From Bacillus sp. ISL-41 (GTDB lineage: Bacteria > Bacillota > Bacilli > Bacillales > Cytobacillaceae), in NCBI RefSeq assembly GCF_018613235.1, contig NZ_JAGGQP010000027.1, positions 123,463 to 187,462 on the forward strand: DNA of 64,000 nt, given 5' to 3'. Within the stretch, counting starts at the first letter, position 1, and each line of letters begins with the position of its first letter. The position numbers and the translations under genes were made by a program. This document shows positions 16,599-25,336 of the stretch, in pieces. Under the pieces are notes generated by a model. It had not been told where the DNA came from and did not search any database. It worked only from the letters and a program-made list of their open reading frames with translations.

Positions 16599-17972
16599 AT
16601 GTTTACAGACGAAAAATGGAGTTCTTCCAAGAATTGGTTCATCGCTGCTGTCTTCTGGATCATCATCGGCATGAGCATGGGACTTCTTACTGCAACAAAA
16701 CAAATTTGGCCAGAATTGTTGAACAATCGCTGGTTCACTTACGGGCACGTCCGTTCTGCCCACGTTATGCTTGTCATCTATGCATGGTTATCGATGGCAT
16801 ATGTAGGCTCTATGTTCTACATGATTCCAAAGCTTGCTAAAACGAAGGTTTATAGCGAGAAGATGGGGAATTTCGCTCTAGTATTTTATAACATTGTCAT
16901 TTTGGAAGGTTTCTTCGCATTGCTGTTGGGCCAAACCGAGGTTATTGAATACGGTGAATTCCCATTATGGGTAGACGTTCAGCTTCTTGTCGCAATTGGA
17001 CTTGTAGCTTATAACCTTTTCAAGACAGTTGGACGCCGCAAGGAAAAAATGCTATATGTCAGCCTTTGGTATTTCCTTGGATCATTGCTATGGCTCCCAT
17101 TGACCTGGATTGTCGGAAACTTCCCGGCACAATGGATTCCAAGTGGGGTACAGCAAGGCTTGATGGGCTGGTTCCTGGGCCATAATGCAATCGGTCTTTG
17201 GATGACAACAGTCGGGGTTGGACAGATTTACTACCTGCTTCCTAAATTGACTGGACGTCCGTTATACAGCCACCAGTTATCCATGATTGGTTTCTGGGCA
17301 ATCGCAACATTCTATGTTTGGAATGGTCCTCACCACTTGATGAATGGACCGATCCCAGGCTGGATCTCAAAAGCTGGGGTTATTCCTTCAATCGTTCTTT
17401 TGATTCCAGTTTGGGCAGTTCTAGCCAACTTCTGGGGAACAATGAAAGGATCCTGGTCACAGACAAGAACAAGTGTGCCGCTTCGTTTCACGGTGGCGGG
17501 TACGATTTTTTACCTGTTCGCATGTCTTCAGGGACCATTGCAAGCCCTTCCATCTGTAAGTTCAGTCATTAAGTTTACTCACTGGACTGTCGGGCATGCA
17601 CATATGGGACCATTCGGTGCGTTCTCTTTCACATCTTTCGCAGCAATCTATTATATCCTGCCTAAGATCGTTGGACGCGAGATGTTCAGCAAAAGAGCAA
17701 TGGAAGCTCACTTCTGGTTCTCTACTGTTGGTTTCTTAGTATTCGCATTCTCATTGTGGATCGCAGGTGTTGTCCAGGGATTTGCATGGATCGAAGGCAT
17801 TCCATTCCTGCAGACTGTATTGATGATGGAGCCTTACGTACAAGGCCGCGCAATCGGTGGAACTATGATGTATGTAGCTCAGTTCTTCCTTGCATGGAAT
17901 ATGTATAAAACTATTAAACTTGCAAAACTTGAGAAAAAACAGCAAGCTCAGCAGCAAGCTGCTAGTGCTTAA
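16599..17972 (+). CDS. ccoN: cbb3-type cytochrome c oxidase subunit I (CcoN)
   Basis: A 457-residue membrane protein with about 12 helices, the catalytic subunit reducing O2 to water. Expected ligands are in place: His55 (low-spin heme b, GHVRSAH), His195 (CuB, GHNAIG), Tyr239 (44 residues after His195, as for the cross-linked Tyr of cbb3 enzymes), His245/His246 (CuB, GPHHLMNG), His333 (heme b3) and His335 (heme b) in VGHAHMGPFG. The frame opens at 16497, but the ATG at 16599 follows AAGGGAG. cbb3 oxidases are rare in Bacillaceae and usually have high oxygen affinity. Confidence 0.93.
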   Translation: MFTDEKWSSSKNWFIAAVFWIIIGMSMGLLTATKQIWPELLNNRWFTYGHVRSAHVMLVIYAWLSMAYVGSMFYMIPKLAKTKVYSEKMGNFALVFYNIVILEGFFALLLGQTEVIEYGEFPLWVDVQLLVAIGLVAYNLFKTVGRRKEKMLYVSLWYFLGSLLWLPLTWIVGNFPAQWIPSGVQQGLMGWFLGHNAIGLWMTTVGVGQIYYLLPKLTGRPLYSHQLSMIGFWAIATFYVWNGPHHLMNGPIPGWISKAGVIPSIVLLIPVWAVLANFWGTMKGSWSQTRTSVPLRFTVAGTIFYLFACLQGPLQALPSVSSVIKFTHWTVGHAHMGPFGAFSFTSFAAIYYILPKIVGREMFSKRAMEAHFWFSTVGFLVFAFSLWIAGVVQGFAWIEGIPFLQTVLMMEPYVQGRAIGGTMMYVAQFFLAWNMYKTIKLAKLEKKQQAQQQAASA

Positions 17973-17987
17973 TGAGGAGGGAACACG

Positions 17988-18530
17988 TTGGAACGTAAAC
18001 CATCAGCTGTATTAATCGTTGCTTTAATTCTATGGACTTTCGGTGTAGCCGGAACGGTCATCCTTCCCCTCTTCGACCAGGAAATCAACTCTGCAACTGC
18101 GAGCGGTGAGCTCCGCAACTATCAAGAGGATTCCGCCGAAGCAAGAGGAAGAGAAATATATGTACAAAATGGCTGCCAGACTTGCCATACACAATTCGTA
18201 AGAGCATTGCCTGCTGATACGAACCAAAACCTTGGTCCCGTAACTAAAGGCGGCGACTACAAATATGATTTACCCCATTTATTGGGTTCTAACCGTACAG
18301 GCCCTGACTTGATGTGGGTTGGTTTGAAATATAACGAAGATTGGCAGCGCCAGCACTTGATTGATCCCCAATCAACTAGCCCTGGAACAATCATGCCATC
18401 TTTCGATTATCTGTCGAATCAGGAACTTGATGACCTTGTCGCTTACTTGATGAGCCTCAAGCCAACAGAAGAGAGACTGGAAGAGTACAAGAAAGAACTC
18501 GAAGAAGCAAAATTGAATGACAAGAACTAA
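17988..18530 (+). CDS. ccoO: cbb3 oxidase monoheme cytochrome c subunit II (CcoO)
   Basis: A 180-residue protein with an N-terminal membrane anchor (about residues 8-28) and an extracytoplasmic cytochrome c domain. The heme site is Cys63-Cys66-His67 (CQTCH), and Met136 in GTIMPSFD is the likely axial ligand. The GREIYVQNGCQTCHTQFVR and GSNRTGPDLMWVG motifs are typical of CcoO, which feeds electrons to CcoN. The start is TTG at 17988 after GGAGG, 15 bp after ccoN. Confidence 0.93.
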   Translation: MERKPSAVLIVALILWTFGVAGTVILPLFDQEINSATASGELRNYQEDSAEARGREIYVQNGCQTCHTQFVRALPADTNQNLGPVTKGGDYKYDLPHLLGSNRTGPDLMWVGLKYNEDWQRQHLIDPQSTSPGTIMPSFDYLSNQELDDLVAYLMSLKPTEERLEEYKKELEEAKLNDKN

Positions 18531-18547
18531 ACCTCACTTTACTAACC

Positions 18548-18577
18548 ATTACCTTAAGCCCCGTGGTTTAAGGTAAT
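18548..18577 (+). promoter_or_regulatory. Intercistronic hairpin between ccoO and ccoP
   Basis: ATTACCTTAA and TTAAGGTAAT form a perfect 10-bp stem, extended by GCC/GGT pairing, with no T-run. It probably stabilises or processes the mRNA rather than ending it. Confidence 0.6.
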
Positions 18578-18615
18578 GATTTTCTATCACAGCATTTTAA
18601 AGGCAGGTGTAAAAA

Positions 18616-19011
18616 ATGAAAAAAGAATATCAGCAACATGATAGCAAAGAGGCGGATATCGTCTCTGATATTAAAATTGAACACAATAAAGTGCCTAAGC
18701 TCCTGGTAGCTGTATTTTATGTTGTGGCCATTTGGGCGATCGGATATGCGATCTTCATGCCTGGAAAGCTTGCAGTCGAACCTGCTGCCGCTCCACAGGA
18801 TAATAAAGGAGAGCTTATTTTTGAGGGCACTTGCCTGAGCTGCCACGCTACGGGTGCAGCACCTGACTTGAGAGGTGTAACCGACAGAATGCCGGAAGAG
18901 GACATCAAGAATGTCATCAAAAAAGGCCGTAACACGATGCCTGCGATCGGACACCTTTATACAGAGAAAGAAATCGACAAAGTTTATGAATACTTAGAGG
19001 ACTACAGATAA
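18616..19011 (+). CDS. ccoP: Single-heme CcoP-like cytochrome c (cbb3 subunit III)
   Basis: A 131-residue protein. The cytosolic lead SDIKIEHNKVPK and the anchor helix (about residues 28-49, ending MPGKLA) match the start of CcoP. Only one cytochrome c domain follows (Cys73, Cys76, His77 in CLSCH; Met108 in NTMPAIG), whereas classical CcoP has two. Its role is electron entry to the oxidase. Half-size CcoP fits Gram-positive cells, where soluble donors are replaced by membrane-bound cytochromes. The ATG at 18616 follows AGGCAGGTG. Confidence 0.88.
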   Translation: MKKEYQQHDSKEADIVSDIKIEHNKVPKLLVAVFYVVAIWAIGYAIFMPGKLAVEPAAAPQDNKGELIFEGTCLSCHATGAAPDLRGVTDRMPEEDIKNVIKKGRNTMPAIGHLYTEKEIDKVYEYLEDYR

Positions 19012-19027
19012 GGAAAGGAGGATTCTC

Positions 19028-19639
19028 GTGGGTAAAACTATAACAAGATGGGCATTTTTTATCATTATTTTCACTCTTCCATTCTGGAACGGCTTCAGAA
19101 TGGATATCGACAATGAAAAACTGTTCTTATTCGGCTTCGAATTATCCTATGAAGCTGGCTATCTATTTTTCGTTTTCTTATTCTTGTTCCTGATGGCTTT
19201 CCTTGCACTATCACTAATCGTGTACAGGGCGTTTTGCCAGTATGCATGCCCGCACAATACCTTCAGCATGCTTTTGAACAAGATTGAAGCAAAATCAGGT
19301 GATAAAGGCAAAGCAGTAACGTTTTTGCTTGCCCTGTTTGTAAGCATCTTCATGGCTTACGCGACAGTAAGTTACTTTTACAATCCGATCACGATTTGGG
19401 AATCACTCGTTAACTTTAAAATGAATAAATACTTCTTCCTTGTCACTTCAACTGCTGTGCTATATACAGCTTTATCGTACAAGGCAAGGAACTCTTTCTG
19501 TAAGGTTTGCCCATACGGACTTGCCCAGGGCATCTCACGTGTGGATGATAAAACTCAATGGCTTACACATCCAGGAGTATGGATTACATGGGGTACAACG
19601 ACTGCCCTAGTACTAGTCCTGCTTGTTGGATGGTTCTAA
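19028..19639 (+). CDS. CcoG/NapH-like membrane iron-sulfur protein lacking a ferredoxin domain
   Basis: A 203-residue protein with about five helices and two cysteine clusters: FCQYACPHN (Cys70, Cys74) and FCKVCPYG (Cys158, Cys161). The first resembles the RVYCGYACPQ motif of CcoG/RdxA, which is linked to copper reduction for cbb3 oxidase assembly. Unlike CcoG, no soluble 2[4Fe-4S] ferredoxin domain follows. GTG at 19028 follows AAAGGAGG, 16 bp after ccoP. A role in oxidase cofactor delivery is inferred from family resemblance and position. Confidence 0.72.
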   Translation: MGKTITRWAFFIIIFTLPFWNGFRMDIDNEKLFLFGFELSYEAGYLFFVFLFLFLMAFLALSLIVYRAFCQYACPHNTFSMLLNKIEAKSGDKGKAVTFLLALFVSIFMAYATVSYFYNPITIWESLVNFKMNKYFFLVTSTAVLYTALSYKARNSFCKVCPYGLAQGISRVDDKTQWLTHPGVWITWGTTTALVLVLLVGWF

Positions 19640-19666
19640 GAAAAACAAAGCGAGGTGAAAACATAA

Positions 19667-21253
19667 ATGAATAAAATCTTGAAACTGTCAGCATTCGCAC
19701 TACTTTCAATTTCTCTTACTGCCTGCTCTGAAGCCGCAGTAAAAGATACATCTCTTGATGATGTAAACAAGAAGGATCTTCCACCAATCCATGAAGACTA
19801 TTCATCTAACTGGTGGAAAGACCAGCCGAACGGAAACGCGGATACCAATAAGGACTGGGACGGCGAAGGCTGGATCTTGTCAGCAAACGAAGTTAGTAAC
19901 GGTATTGCCATCGCTGATATTAAAACTGGCAATCCCGTAAAATACTTTCAAAGCTCTGGTACACCCCACCATGTCCACCTGAACAAAGACCAGTCATGGG
20001 CTTTTGCAACACAGCGTTACGGAACAAGCGTGTTAGCCATCAACATGGAGACACTCGAGGCACATGACATCGATTTTCCGGGCTTTGACAGCGATCCTGC
20101 ACCACAGCATATGACATTCTCGAGAGATGGAAAATACGCTTTTACCTCCTTGAATGGTGTAGGAGCGGTTGGAATGATCGATGCTGAAAAAGCTGAACTT
20201 GTAAAAGTCTTCAAAGATGTTGGTAAAAAACCAAGGGATCTGAATGTCACTCCTGACGGCAAAAAGCTGTTTGTCAGCTTGCAGGCTGAATCTTTCATTA
20301 CAGTCATCGACATCGAAACAGGTGACATGAGATACCTTGAAAGAACGGAAACAGACTACGGAAAGGGAACAGGTTCCGGTCTGGATATGTCAAACGATGG
20401 CAAGCTTGTGGCAGTATCCAATACTGCTGACAATGAAGTGGCGATCTATGACGCTGAATCTGAGAAGCTTTTAAAGAAAATCGGAGATATTCCTAAGCCA
20501 GTCAACGTAAGTTTCATGGGCGATACTTATGATTTGGTTTCAGGGAACCGTAATGATGGATCCATTTCCATCATTGATGCAGATAAATTAAAGTTCATTA
20601 AAACCATCAAAACAGGTCCGGGAACAAATATCCCATATCTTGGTCCAGATGGATACTGGTACACTTCCCAAAATGGTGCAGGGTATCTGACAGTGCTGGA
20701 TCCGGAAGACAACTATAAGATCGTAAGGAAAATCTGGGGCGTCCAGAATATCCACTGGCTGACTTGGAGCCCGGATGGCAGCATGATGTTCGGTTCTAAC
20801 TGGGGAGATAAAACCCTTACTAAGATCGATCTAACTAAGAAAAAGGATTTCCGACAGACCATTCCTGTAGGTTTGAATCCGAATGGAATCGCTATTAAGA
20901 CAAATGTTCCTAAAGAGCAACTCCTCGCAAACCAAAAAGGCAATGAGGAAGAAGCAAACAAGATCAAAAAAGCATCCACTCTTGTATTCCCGGATGCAAG
21001 GAATATTAATGAAGAAGCATTCCTGGGCACTTGCCTGACTTGCCATGATATCGGCCGTATCATGAGGAACAACAGTAAAGGTGCTGAGGCGTGGACATCA
21101 GTTGTTGACCGCATGAAAGGAAACGGAGCGAAAATGACCGATGAAGAGCGTCAGCAAATCATCGATTACCTGGCTTCTGACGAGCATAAGTCCCTTTCAA
21201 TCCAAACGGAACTCGAAATGGAATTGGCTGAACAAAACAAAGATAAAGAATAA
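19667..21253 (+). CDS. Beta-propeller/cytochrome c fusion lipoprotein
   Basis: A 528-residue lipoprotein. The signal peptide ends in the lipobox SLTAC (Cys20). About residues 60-420 form a YVTN/cytochrome-d1-like seven-bladed propeller with repeated blade motifs (NVTPDGKKLFVSL, DMSNDGKLVAVSN, TWSPDGSMMFGSN) and exposed histidines in GTPHHVHLN and APQHMTF. The C-terminus is a cytochrome c domain with heme site Cys456-Cys459-His460 (CLTCH). It is last in the ccoNOP operon, 27 bp after the CcoG-like gene, so it probably passes electrons to the oxidase. The substrate is unknown. Heme d1 binding is conceivable but unproven. Confidence 0.78.
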   Translation: MNKILKLSAFALLSISLTACSEAAVKDTSLDDVNKKDLPPIHEDYSSNWWKDQPNGNADTNKDWDGEGWILSANEVSNGIAIADIKTGNPVKYFQSSGTPHHVHLNKDQSWAFATQRYGTSVLAINMETLEAHDIDFPGFDSDPAPQHMTFSRDGKYAFTSLNGVGAVGMIDAEKAELVKVFKDVGKKPRDLNVTPDGKKLFVSLQAESFITVIDIETGDMRYLERTETDYGKGTGSGLDMSNDGKLVAVSNTADNEVAIYDAESEKLLKKIGDIPKPVNVSFMGDTYDLVSGNRNDGSISIIDADKLKFIKTIKTGPGTNIPYLGPDGYWYTSQNGAGYLTVLDPEDNYKIVRKIWGVQNIHWLTWSPDGSMMFGSNWGDKTLTKIDLTKKKDFRQTIPVGLNPNGIAIKTNVPKEQLLANQKGNEEEANKIKKASTLVFPDARNINEEAFLGTCLTCHDIGRIMRNNSKGAEAWTSVVDRMKGNGAKMTDEERQQIIDYLASDEHKSLSIQTELEMELAEQNKDKE

Positions 21254-21314
21254 GAACAACTAGCTCGAGCACATTTGGCTAGAACCAACCTATACGCTGT
21301 TGATGCACAAAAGA

Positions 21315-21353
21315 AAAATCCTAATGCTTCTTAACAGGGAGCATTAGGATTTT
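21315..21353. terminator. Bidirectional terminator between the cbb3 operon and the LysR gene
   Basis: AAAATCCTAATGCT and AGCATTAGGATTTT form a perfect 14-bp stem. The LysR stop codon lies inside it. Confidence 0.92.
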
Positions 21354-22233
21354 CATCTAATTCTTTTATATAGTCCCATAGTCTCTTATGAAGGTTCGAT
21401 TTGAACTGTTTATCCTTCCTTAATAGGTAAAATGGGCGGAAACGATCCCTGTCTTTGAAAGAACTGACCATAAGCTGTCTTGTTTTGACCTCGGGGCAGA
21501 TCGCCAGCTTGGAAAAGACAGCCACACCAAGTCCATTTTTCACACCTTCTTTGATGAGCGTGTTGCTATTATACACAAGGACGGATTTCGGTTTGATATT
21601 CAACCCATTCCATAGATCCAGGGTTGCCTGTCTCATCGCACAGCCTGGCTCTCTAATCAGCCAGGTCATTTCTTCGAGCTTGGCAGGGTCCTGGGCTTCC
21701 GGGTCTACCCTAAGCTGTGGAGAAACACCCAGAACGAGCAGGTCATCATAGAACTCATGAGAAATGAAGTCATATCGGCCAGCCTGTCCCTCGACAAGCG
21801 CAAGGTCAATATCAGAAGCATACAGCAAATCTGTAATGTGGACAGATGTTCCGATTGTGATTTGGATTTGATTGCTTTTAATATCAGGATTCAGCTTGAT
21901 GAAATCCTGTACCATTTTTGAAATCAGGCATTCGCCGATCGTATTGCTGCAGCCAATCTTAATTGTTTGACTTGAATCTCCTTCTGCAAGGATATTTTCC
22001 AGTTTCTCATTCAATGCAATCAACTGCTGGCCATGTTCATACAATGTTTTGCCAGCCTCTGATAATTTGATTTTACGATTGGCCCTAATAAATAACTGTT
22101 TATTGTAATAAGCCTCTAACTGGCTGATTTGATGGCTGACGGCTGGTTGGGAAAGATTAAGCATCTTCCCTGCCTGGGAGAAGCTCTCATATTTCGCAGC
22201 AGCAATAAAAGTCTTTAAATGTTCCAGATTCAA
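21331..22233 (-). CDS. LysR-family transcriptional regulator
   Basis: A 300-residue LysR regulator. The winged HTH is at residues 1-60 (HLKTFIAAAKYESFSQAGKML, LSQPAVSHQISQLE), followed by a linker helix and a two-lobed effector domain (about 90-290, beginning TIKIGCSNTIGECL). It is similar in layout to CysL/CysB-like regulators of sulfur metabolism, but the ligand cannot be read from sequence. It is convergent with the cbb3 operon and divergent from a small membrane-protein gene. Control of either neighbour is possible. Confidence 0.88.
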   Translation of the reverse strand: MNLEHLKTFIAAAKYESFSQAGKMLNLSQPAVSHQISQLEAYYNKQLFIRANRKIKLSEAGKTLYEHGQQLIALNEKLENILAEGDSSQTIKIGCSNTIGECLISKMVQDFIKLNPDIKSNQIQITIGTSVHITDLLYASDIDLALVEGQAGRYDFISHEFYDDLLVLGVSPQLRVDPEAQDPAKLEEMTWLIREPGCAMRQATLDLWNGLNIKPKSVLVYNSNTLIKEGVKNGLGVAVFSKLAICPEVKTRQLMVSSFKDRDRFRPFYLLRKDKQFKSNLHKRLWDYIKELDENPNAPC

Positions 22234-22275
22234 TATGATCGCACCCCTTTATACTATAGAATTGGAGGGAATAAA

Positions 22276-22461
22276 ATGAAAAAAGTAGATATCATCATTA
22301 CGGTTATTGTATTATCTGTTTTTATCTTCGGCTTAATGTACTTTACCAAGGATAATTCCGTCACATATCGCGACGTTAAATTCGAAATTGCTTCATTGGC
22401 CATTTTAACCACTGTTTCCCTGTTCACTTATTTCGGTATCAGAAGAAATTTAAATCATTAA
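22276..22461 (+). CDS. Small two-helix membrane protein
   Basis: A 61-residue protein with two hydrophobic helices (about residues 4-22 and 37-54) joined by a charged loop (TKDNSVTYRDVKFE), ending RRNLNH. The ATG at 22276 follows GGAGGG. It is divergent from the LysR gene with 42 bp between start codons, so it may be its target. No family recognised. It ends before a strong terminator. Confidence 0.65.
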   Translation: MKKVDIIITVIVLSVFIFGLMYFTKDNSVTYRDVKFEIASLAILTTVSLFTYFGIRRNLNH

Positions 22462-22511
22462 TTGGCATTATACCACACAGGGTTTAAGTTGTGAGAGAAA
22501 TATTGTTGAGT

Positions 22512-22550
22512 AAAACCTAGGAGAACTCCTAGGTTTTATTTTGTTCTTTG
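22512..22550 (+). terminator. Terminator after the small membrane-protein gene
   Basis: AAAACCTAGGAG and CTCCTAGGTTTT form a 12-bp stem followed by TTTTATTTTGTT. Confidence 0.88.
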
Positions 22551-22611
22551 AAGCAGTATACTAGCAATCAAAAGAATGAAAAACCGTGCCGGCAAAAATA
22601 AGAGAATAAAT

Positions 22612-22640
22612 TTGAAACTTATCTACAGTAATTATACAAT
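22612..22640 (+). promoter_or_regulatory. Promoter of the ccdA-resA operon
   Basis: TTGAAA (22612-22617) and TACAAT (22635-22640) are separated by 17 bp, about 100 bp before ccdA and just upstream of an operator-like repeat. Confidence 0.7.
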
Positions 22641-22651
22641 AAAAACAGTTC

Positions 22652-22667
22652 ATACCATCAGGGGTAT
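22652..22667 (+). promoter_or_regulatory. Operator-like inverted repeat (ATACC-N6-GGTAT)
   Basis: A perfect repeat, ATACC-ATCAGG-GGTAT, starting 12 bp after the -10 element. It has the same arms and spacing as the sites before both persulfide operons. A half-degenerate copy (ATACC-N6-GGTTT) is at 22470-22485. Confidence 0.7.
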
Positions 22668-22741
22668 ATTTTTAAATACTCTTAATTAATCCTTAACAAA
22701 GACATCACAATATAGATAACAGAAAAGGAGTGAAATATTTA

Positions 22742-23455
22742 ATGACGGAAATCGGTTTATTTTTTGCTTTTACTGCTGGAATTTTATCATTCTTCTCACC
22801 ATGCGTATTCCCCCTGCTCCCCGCTTACATAACACATTTGACTGGCGGAAAGATTGAGGGATCCAAAGTTGCAGTCGATCGCGCAACACTATTTACCCGT
22901 TCATTTGGTTTTATCGTAGGTTTTAGTTTGATTTTTATCGTCATGGGTGCCTCGGCATCTTTCCTTGGACAGGTTTTCGCAAATTACCGGACAATCGTCA
23001 TGCAAATCGCAGGATTGCTGATCATCATTTTCGGTTTGCAGATGGCCGGCTTGCTGAATATCAAGTTCCTGATGATGGAAAAAAAGGTCCAATCTGATGC
23101 TAAACCAAAAGGTGCATTCAGTTCAGTGTTTCTAGGAATGGCGTTTGCCAGCGGATGGTCACCTTGTGTCGGACTCGCACTCTCCTCCATCCTTTTATTG
23201 GCGAGCTCTTCTGATACTTTATACCAGGGAATGTACCTGCTGACTTCTTATTCTCTTGGGATGGCAGTCCCTTTCCTTATCATCTCTTTTGTCATTTCTT
23301 ATTCATTAAGGGCAATCAAGAAGATCAACAAATATCTTTCTAAGCTTGCATTTGTGAATGGTATGATTATGGTAGGAATGGGCTTCCTTGTCCTTTCCGG
23401 GCAAATGCAGAAAATCAGTGCCTGGCTGTCTGCATACAGCTTATTCGGAGTTTAA
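22742..23455 (+). CDS. ccdA: Thiol-disulfide interchange membrane protein CcdA
   Basis: A 237-residue DsbD/CcdA-family protein with six helices. It carries reducing equivalents from cytosolic thioredoxin across the membrane through two cysteines: Cys21 in FFSPCVFPLLPAY and Cys142 in GWSPCVG. In Bacillus CcdA reduces ResA for cytochrome c maturation and StoA in spores. A resA-like gene ends the same operon and four cytochrome c genes are encoded just upstream. The ATG at 22742 is chosen; an in-frame GTG at 22730 overlaps the AAGGAG ribosome site. Confidence 0.9.
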   Translation: MTEIGLFFAFTAGILSFFSPCVFPLLPAYITHLTGGKIEGSKVAVDRATLFTRSFGFIVGFSLIFIVMGASASFLGQVFANYRTIVMQIAGLLIIIFGLQMAGLLNIKFLMMEKKVQSDAKPKGAFSSVFLGMAFASGWSPCVGLALSSILLLASSSDTLYQGMYLLTSYSLGMAVPFLIISFVISYSLRAIKKINKYLSKLAFVNGMIMVGMGFLVLSGQMQKISAWLSAYSLFGV

Positions 23456-23518
23456 GAATCCTGCTTTAATGCTTTTTAATAAGTTGATGTAAAGCAGTAT
23501 TAAGGAGTGACCTATGCA

Positions 23519-24214
23519 GTGAAGAAAGAACTGATTGGAAAAAGTGTACTGGTTGTCGAAGATGATCCGAAAATCCGTACACTTGTAAAGATTTATTTAT
23601 CAAATGAAGGCTATGAGGTCCTTGAAGCGGACAATGGGATTGCTGCACAGGAAATGATTGAAAAATATGATCCGTGCATCCTCATCCTTGACCTTATGCT
23701 CCCTGGCAAAAACGGTGAGGAAATTTGCCGCTGGCTGCGGAATGACCTGGAAAGCATGATGCCTGTCATCATGCTGACCGCGAAAGCTTCTGAAAAGAGC
23801 AGGATCGAAGGCTTCAAGCTTGGCGCCGATGATTATGTCGTAAAACCATTCAGTCCAGCGGAGTTGATGGTCAGGATTGAAGCGGTGCTAAGAAGGACGG
23901 CAAGCAGATGCGGGAAGCTGACTTTTACAGGACTAACCATTAAACCGGCTAAAGGGCAGGCACTGGTCGATGGCGAACCGCTCGAGTTGACCAATTTTGA
24001 ATTCAGGCTTCTTCATATGTTCATGCAGCATCCTGGTCAAATCCTTTCGAGGACACAAATACTCGATACCATTTATGAAAACAACGAAAAAGCCGTTACT
24101 GAGCGGACCATTGACGTCCATATAAAAAATCTTCGTGAAAAAATAAAAGAAAAGACGCCGAAGGATTATATTCAGACTGTAAGAGGAATGGGGTATAAAT
24201 TTGCGGCGAATTAA
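23519..24214 (+). CDS. OmpR/PhoB-family response regulator
   Basis: A 231-residue two-component regulator. The receiver domain has acidic pocket Glu14-Asp15-Asp16, phosphorylation site Asp58 (ILILDLMLPG) and Lys109 (VVKPF). The C-terminal winged helix spans about 130-229 (ELTNFEFRLL, VTERTIDVHIKNLREK, TVRGMGYKF). The GTG at 23519 is 11 bp after AAGGAG; a GTG at 23507 overlaps the ribosome site. It is cotranscribed with the kinase, with overlapping ends, and lies among thiol-redox genes. Confidence 0.9.
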   Translation: MKKELIGKSVLVVEDDPKIRTLVKIYLSNEGYEVLEADNGIAAQEMIEKYDPCILILDLMLPGKNGEEICRWLRNDLESMMPVIMLTAKASEKSRIEGFKLGADDYVVKPFSPAELMVRIEAVLRRTASRCGKLTFTGLTIKPAKGQALVDGEPLELTNFEFRLLHMFMQHPGQILSRTQILDTIYENNEKAVTERTIDVHIKNLREKIKEKTPKDYIQTVRGMGYKFAAN

Positions 24215-25268
24215 AAGCATGGCGAATTTGTTGTTATCCAAGCTTGTCGCAGTCAATAGTGTCGTCATCCTGCTGGTGATCATGCTGGCCGGGATATCGG
24301 TAAAAGATTATGCCTGCTTCCTTGTCAATCATGAACAAGTGACCGGTGCGCAGCTTGTTGACACTTTAAATTCCTTCCTTATCAAAGTAAGTGTCGTGGC
24401 ATTTGTCATTGCGGGTCTTTTGCATTATTTTTCAGTAAAAAGGATTGTCAATCCTGTAAAAGCAATGGCATCAGCGGCAAATCAGGTTAAAACAGGTAAT
24501 ATCCCGCCGAAGATCGATGTCCCTGCAAGCGGAGAACTCGGTGAACTTGTTACAAACTTTAACGCCATGACAGAAACACTATCCGTTGTCCAAACAAGGC
24601 GGGAAGAAATGTTAAGGGATATCGCCCACGAATTAAGGACCCCGCTTACGAATATCAACGGCTACCTGGAAGCCCTCCACAATGGTATTTTAAAGGGCGA
24701 CGAAGAGCTTTTTGGATCGCTTCTCGATGAATCCAGGCGGATCACAAGGATTGTCGACCTGATTGCCGAGTTGGATGCCTGGAGTCAGGAGTCCCACTTC
24801 CCGGAAAAACAGTTTGAAGAAATTGACATGAAACAGGTATTGGCCGAATCCCTTGCAGCCTTCCACCTGAAGCTGTCGGGCAGGTTCGGGTCAATCAGCC
24901 AGCAGATCGATCATGCTTCAATTCTTGGCCATAAGGACGGTTTGAAACAAGTGCTGGCCAATCTGCTGCAGAATATCATTGATTATGATACCGGCAGTCA
25001 CCTTGCCATCAAGGGACAGCAAGACGCTGAAGGATACAGGGTTACTTTTGCCCATGAAGGAACTTACATTGATCCAGATAAAAAAGAACTTATTTTCGAG
25101 CGCTTTTACAGGCTTGAAGAATCGCGCAGCACAAAAGCGGAGGGTGCCGGACTCGGGCTGGCCATCGCCAAAAGCATTATTGACGCCCATCATGGGACAA
25201 TAGGTCTCGATACAGATGGGCACCATCACTCATTCTGGATAAGGCTCCCAATCCGTTCCATTTCTTAA
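24201..25268 (+). CDS. Membrane sensor histidine kinase
   Basis: A 355-residue kinase beginning with TTG inside the end of the regulator gene. Two helices (about residues 10-31 and 60-78) enclose a short outside loop of about 28 residues that contains Cys39 (KDYACFLVNHEQ). Then come HAMP (about 80-132), HisKA with His143 (RDIAHELRTPLTNI) and HATPase_c (GAGLGLAIAKSI). The tiny sensor loop argues against binding a large ligand. Sensing through the membrane or the single cysteine is possible, given its ccdA, osmC and resA neighbours. The signal is unknown. Confidence 0.88.
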   Translation: MRRIKSMANLLLSKLVAVNSVVILLVIMLAGISVKDYACFLVNHEQVTGAQLVDTLNSFLIKVSVVAFVIAGLLHYFSVKRIVNPVKAMASAANQVKTGNIPPKIDVPASGELGELVTNFNAMTETLSVVQTRREEMLRDIAHELRTPLTNINGYLEALHNGILKGDEELFGSLLDESRRITRIVDLIAELDAWSQESHFPEKQFEEIDMKQVLAESLAAFHLKLSGRFGSISQQIDHASILGHKDGLKQVLANLLQNIIDYDTGSHLAIKGQQDAEGYRVTFAHEGTYIDPDKKELIFERFYRLEESRSTKAEGAGLGLAIAKSIIDAHHGTIGLDTDGHHHSFWIRLPIRSIS

Positions 25269-25336
25269 TCAATCCTTAACAATACGATAGCATACTGGTC
25301 TGTAAATCTAGTTTTCGTATTGAAGGAGAGATTGCC

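Noticed and set aside
19667..21253. Cytochrome cd1 nitrite reductase (NirS)
   Set aside because: The cytochrome c domain is C-terminal instead of N-terminal, and no heme d1 synthesis genes are nearby; only a d1-like propeller resemblance remains.
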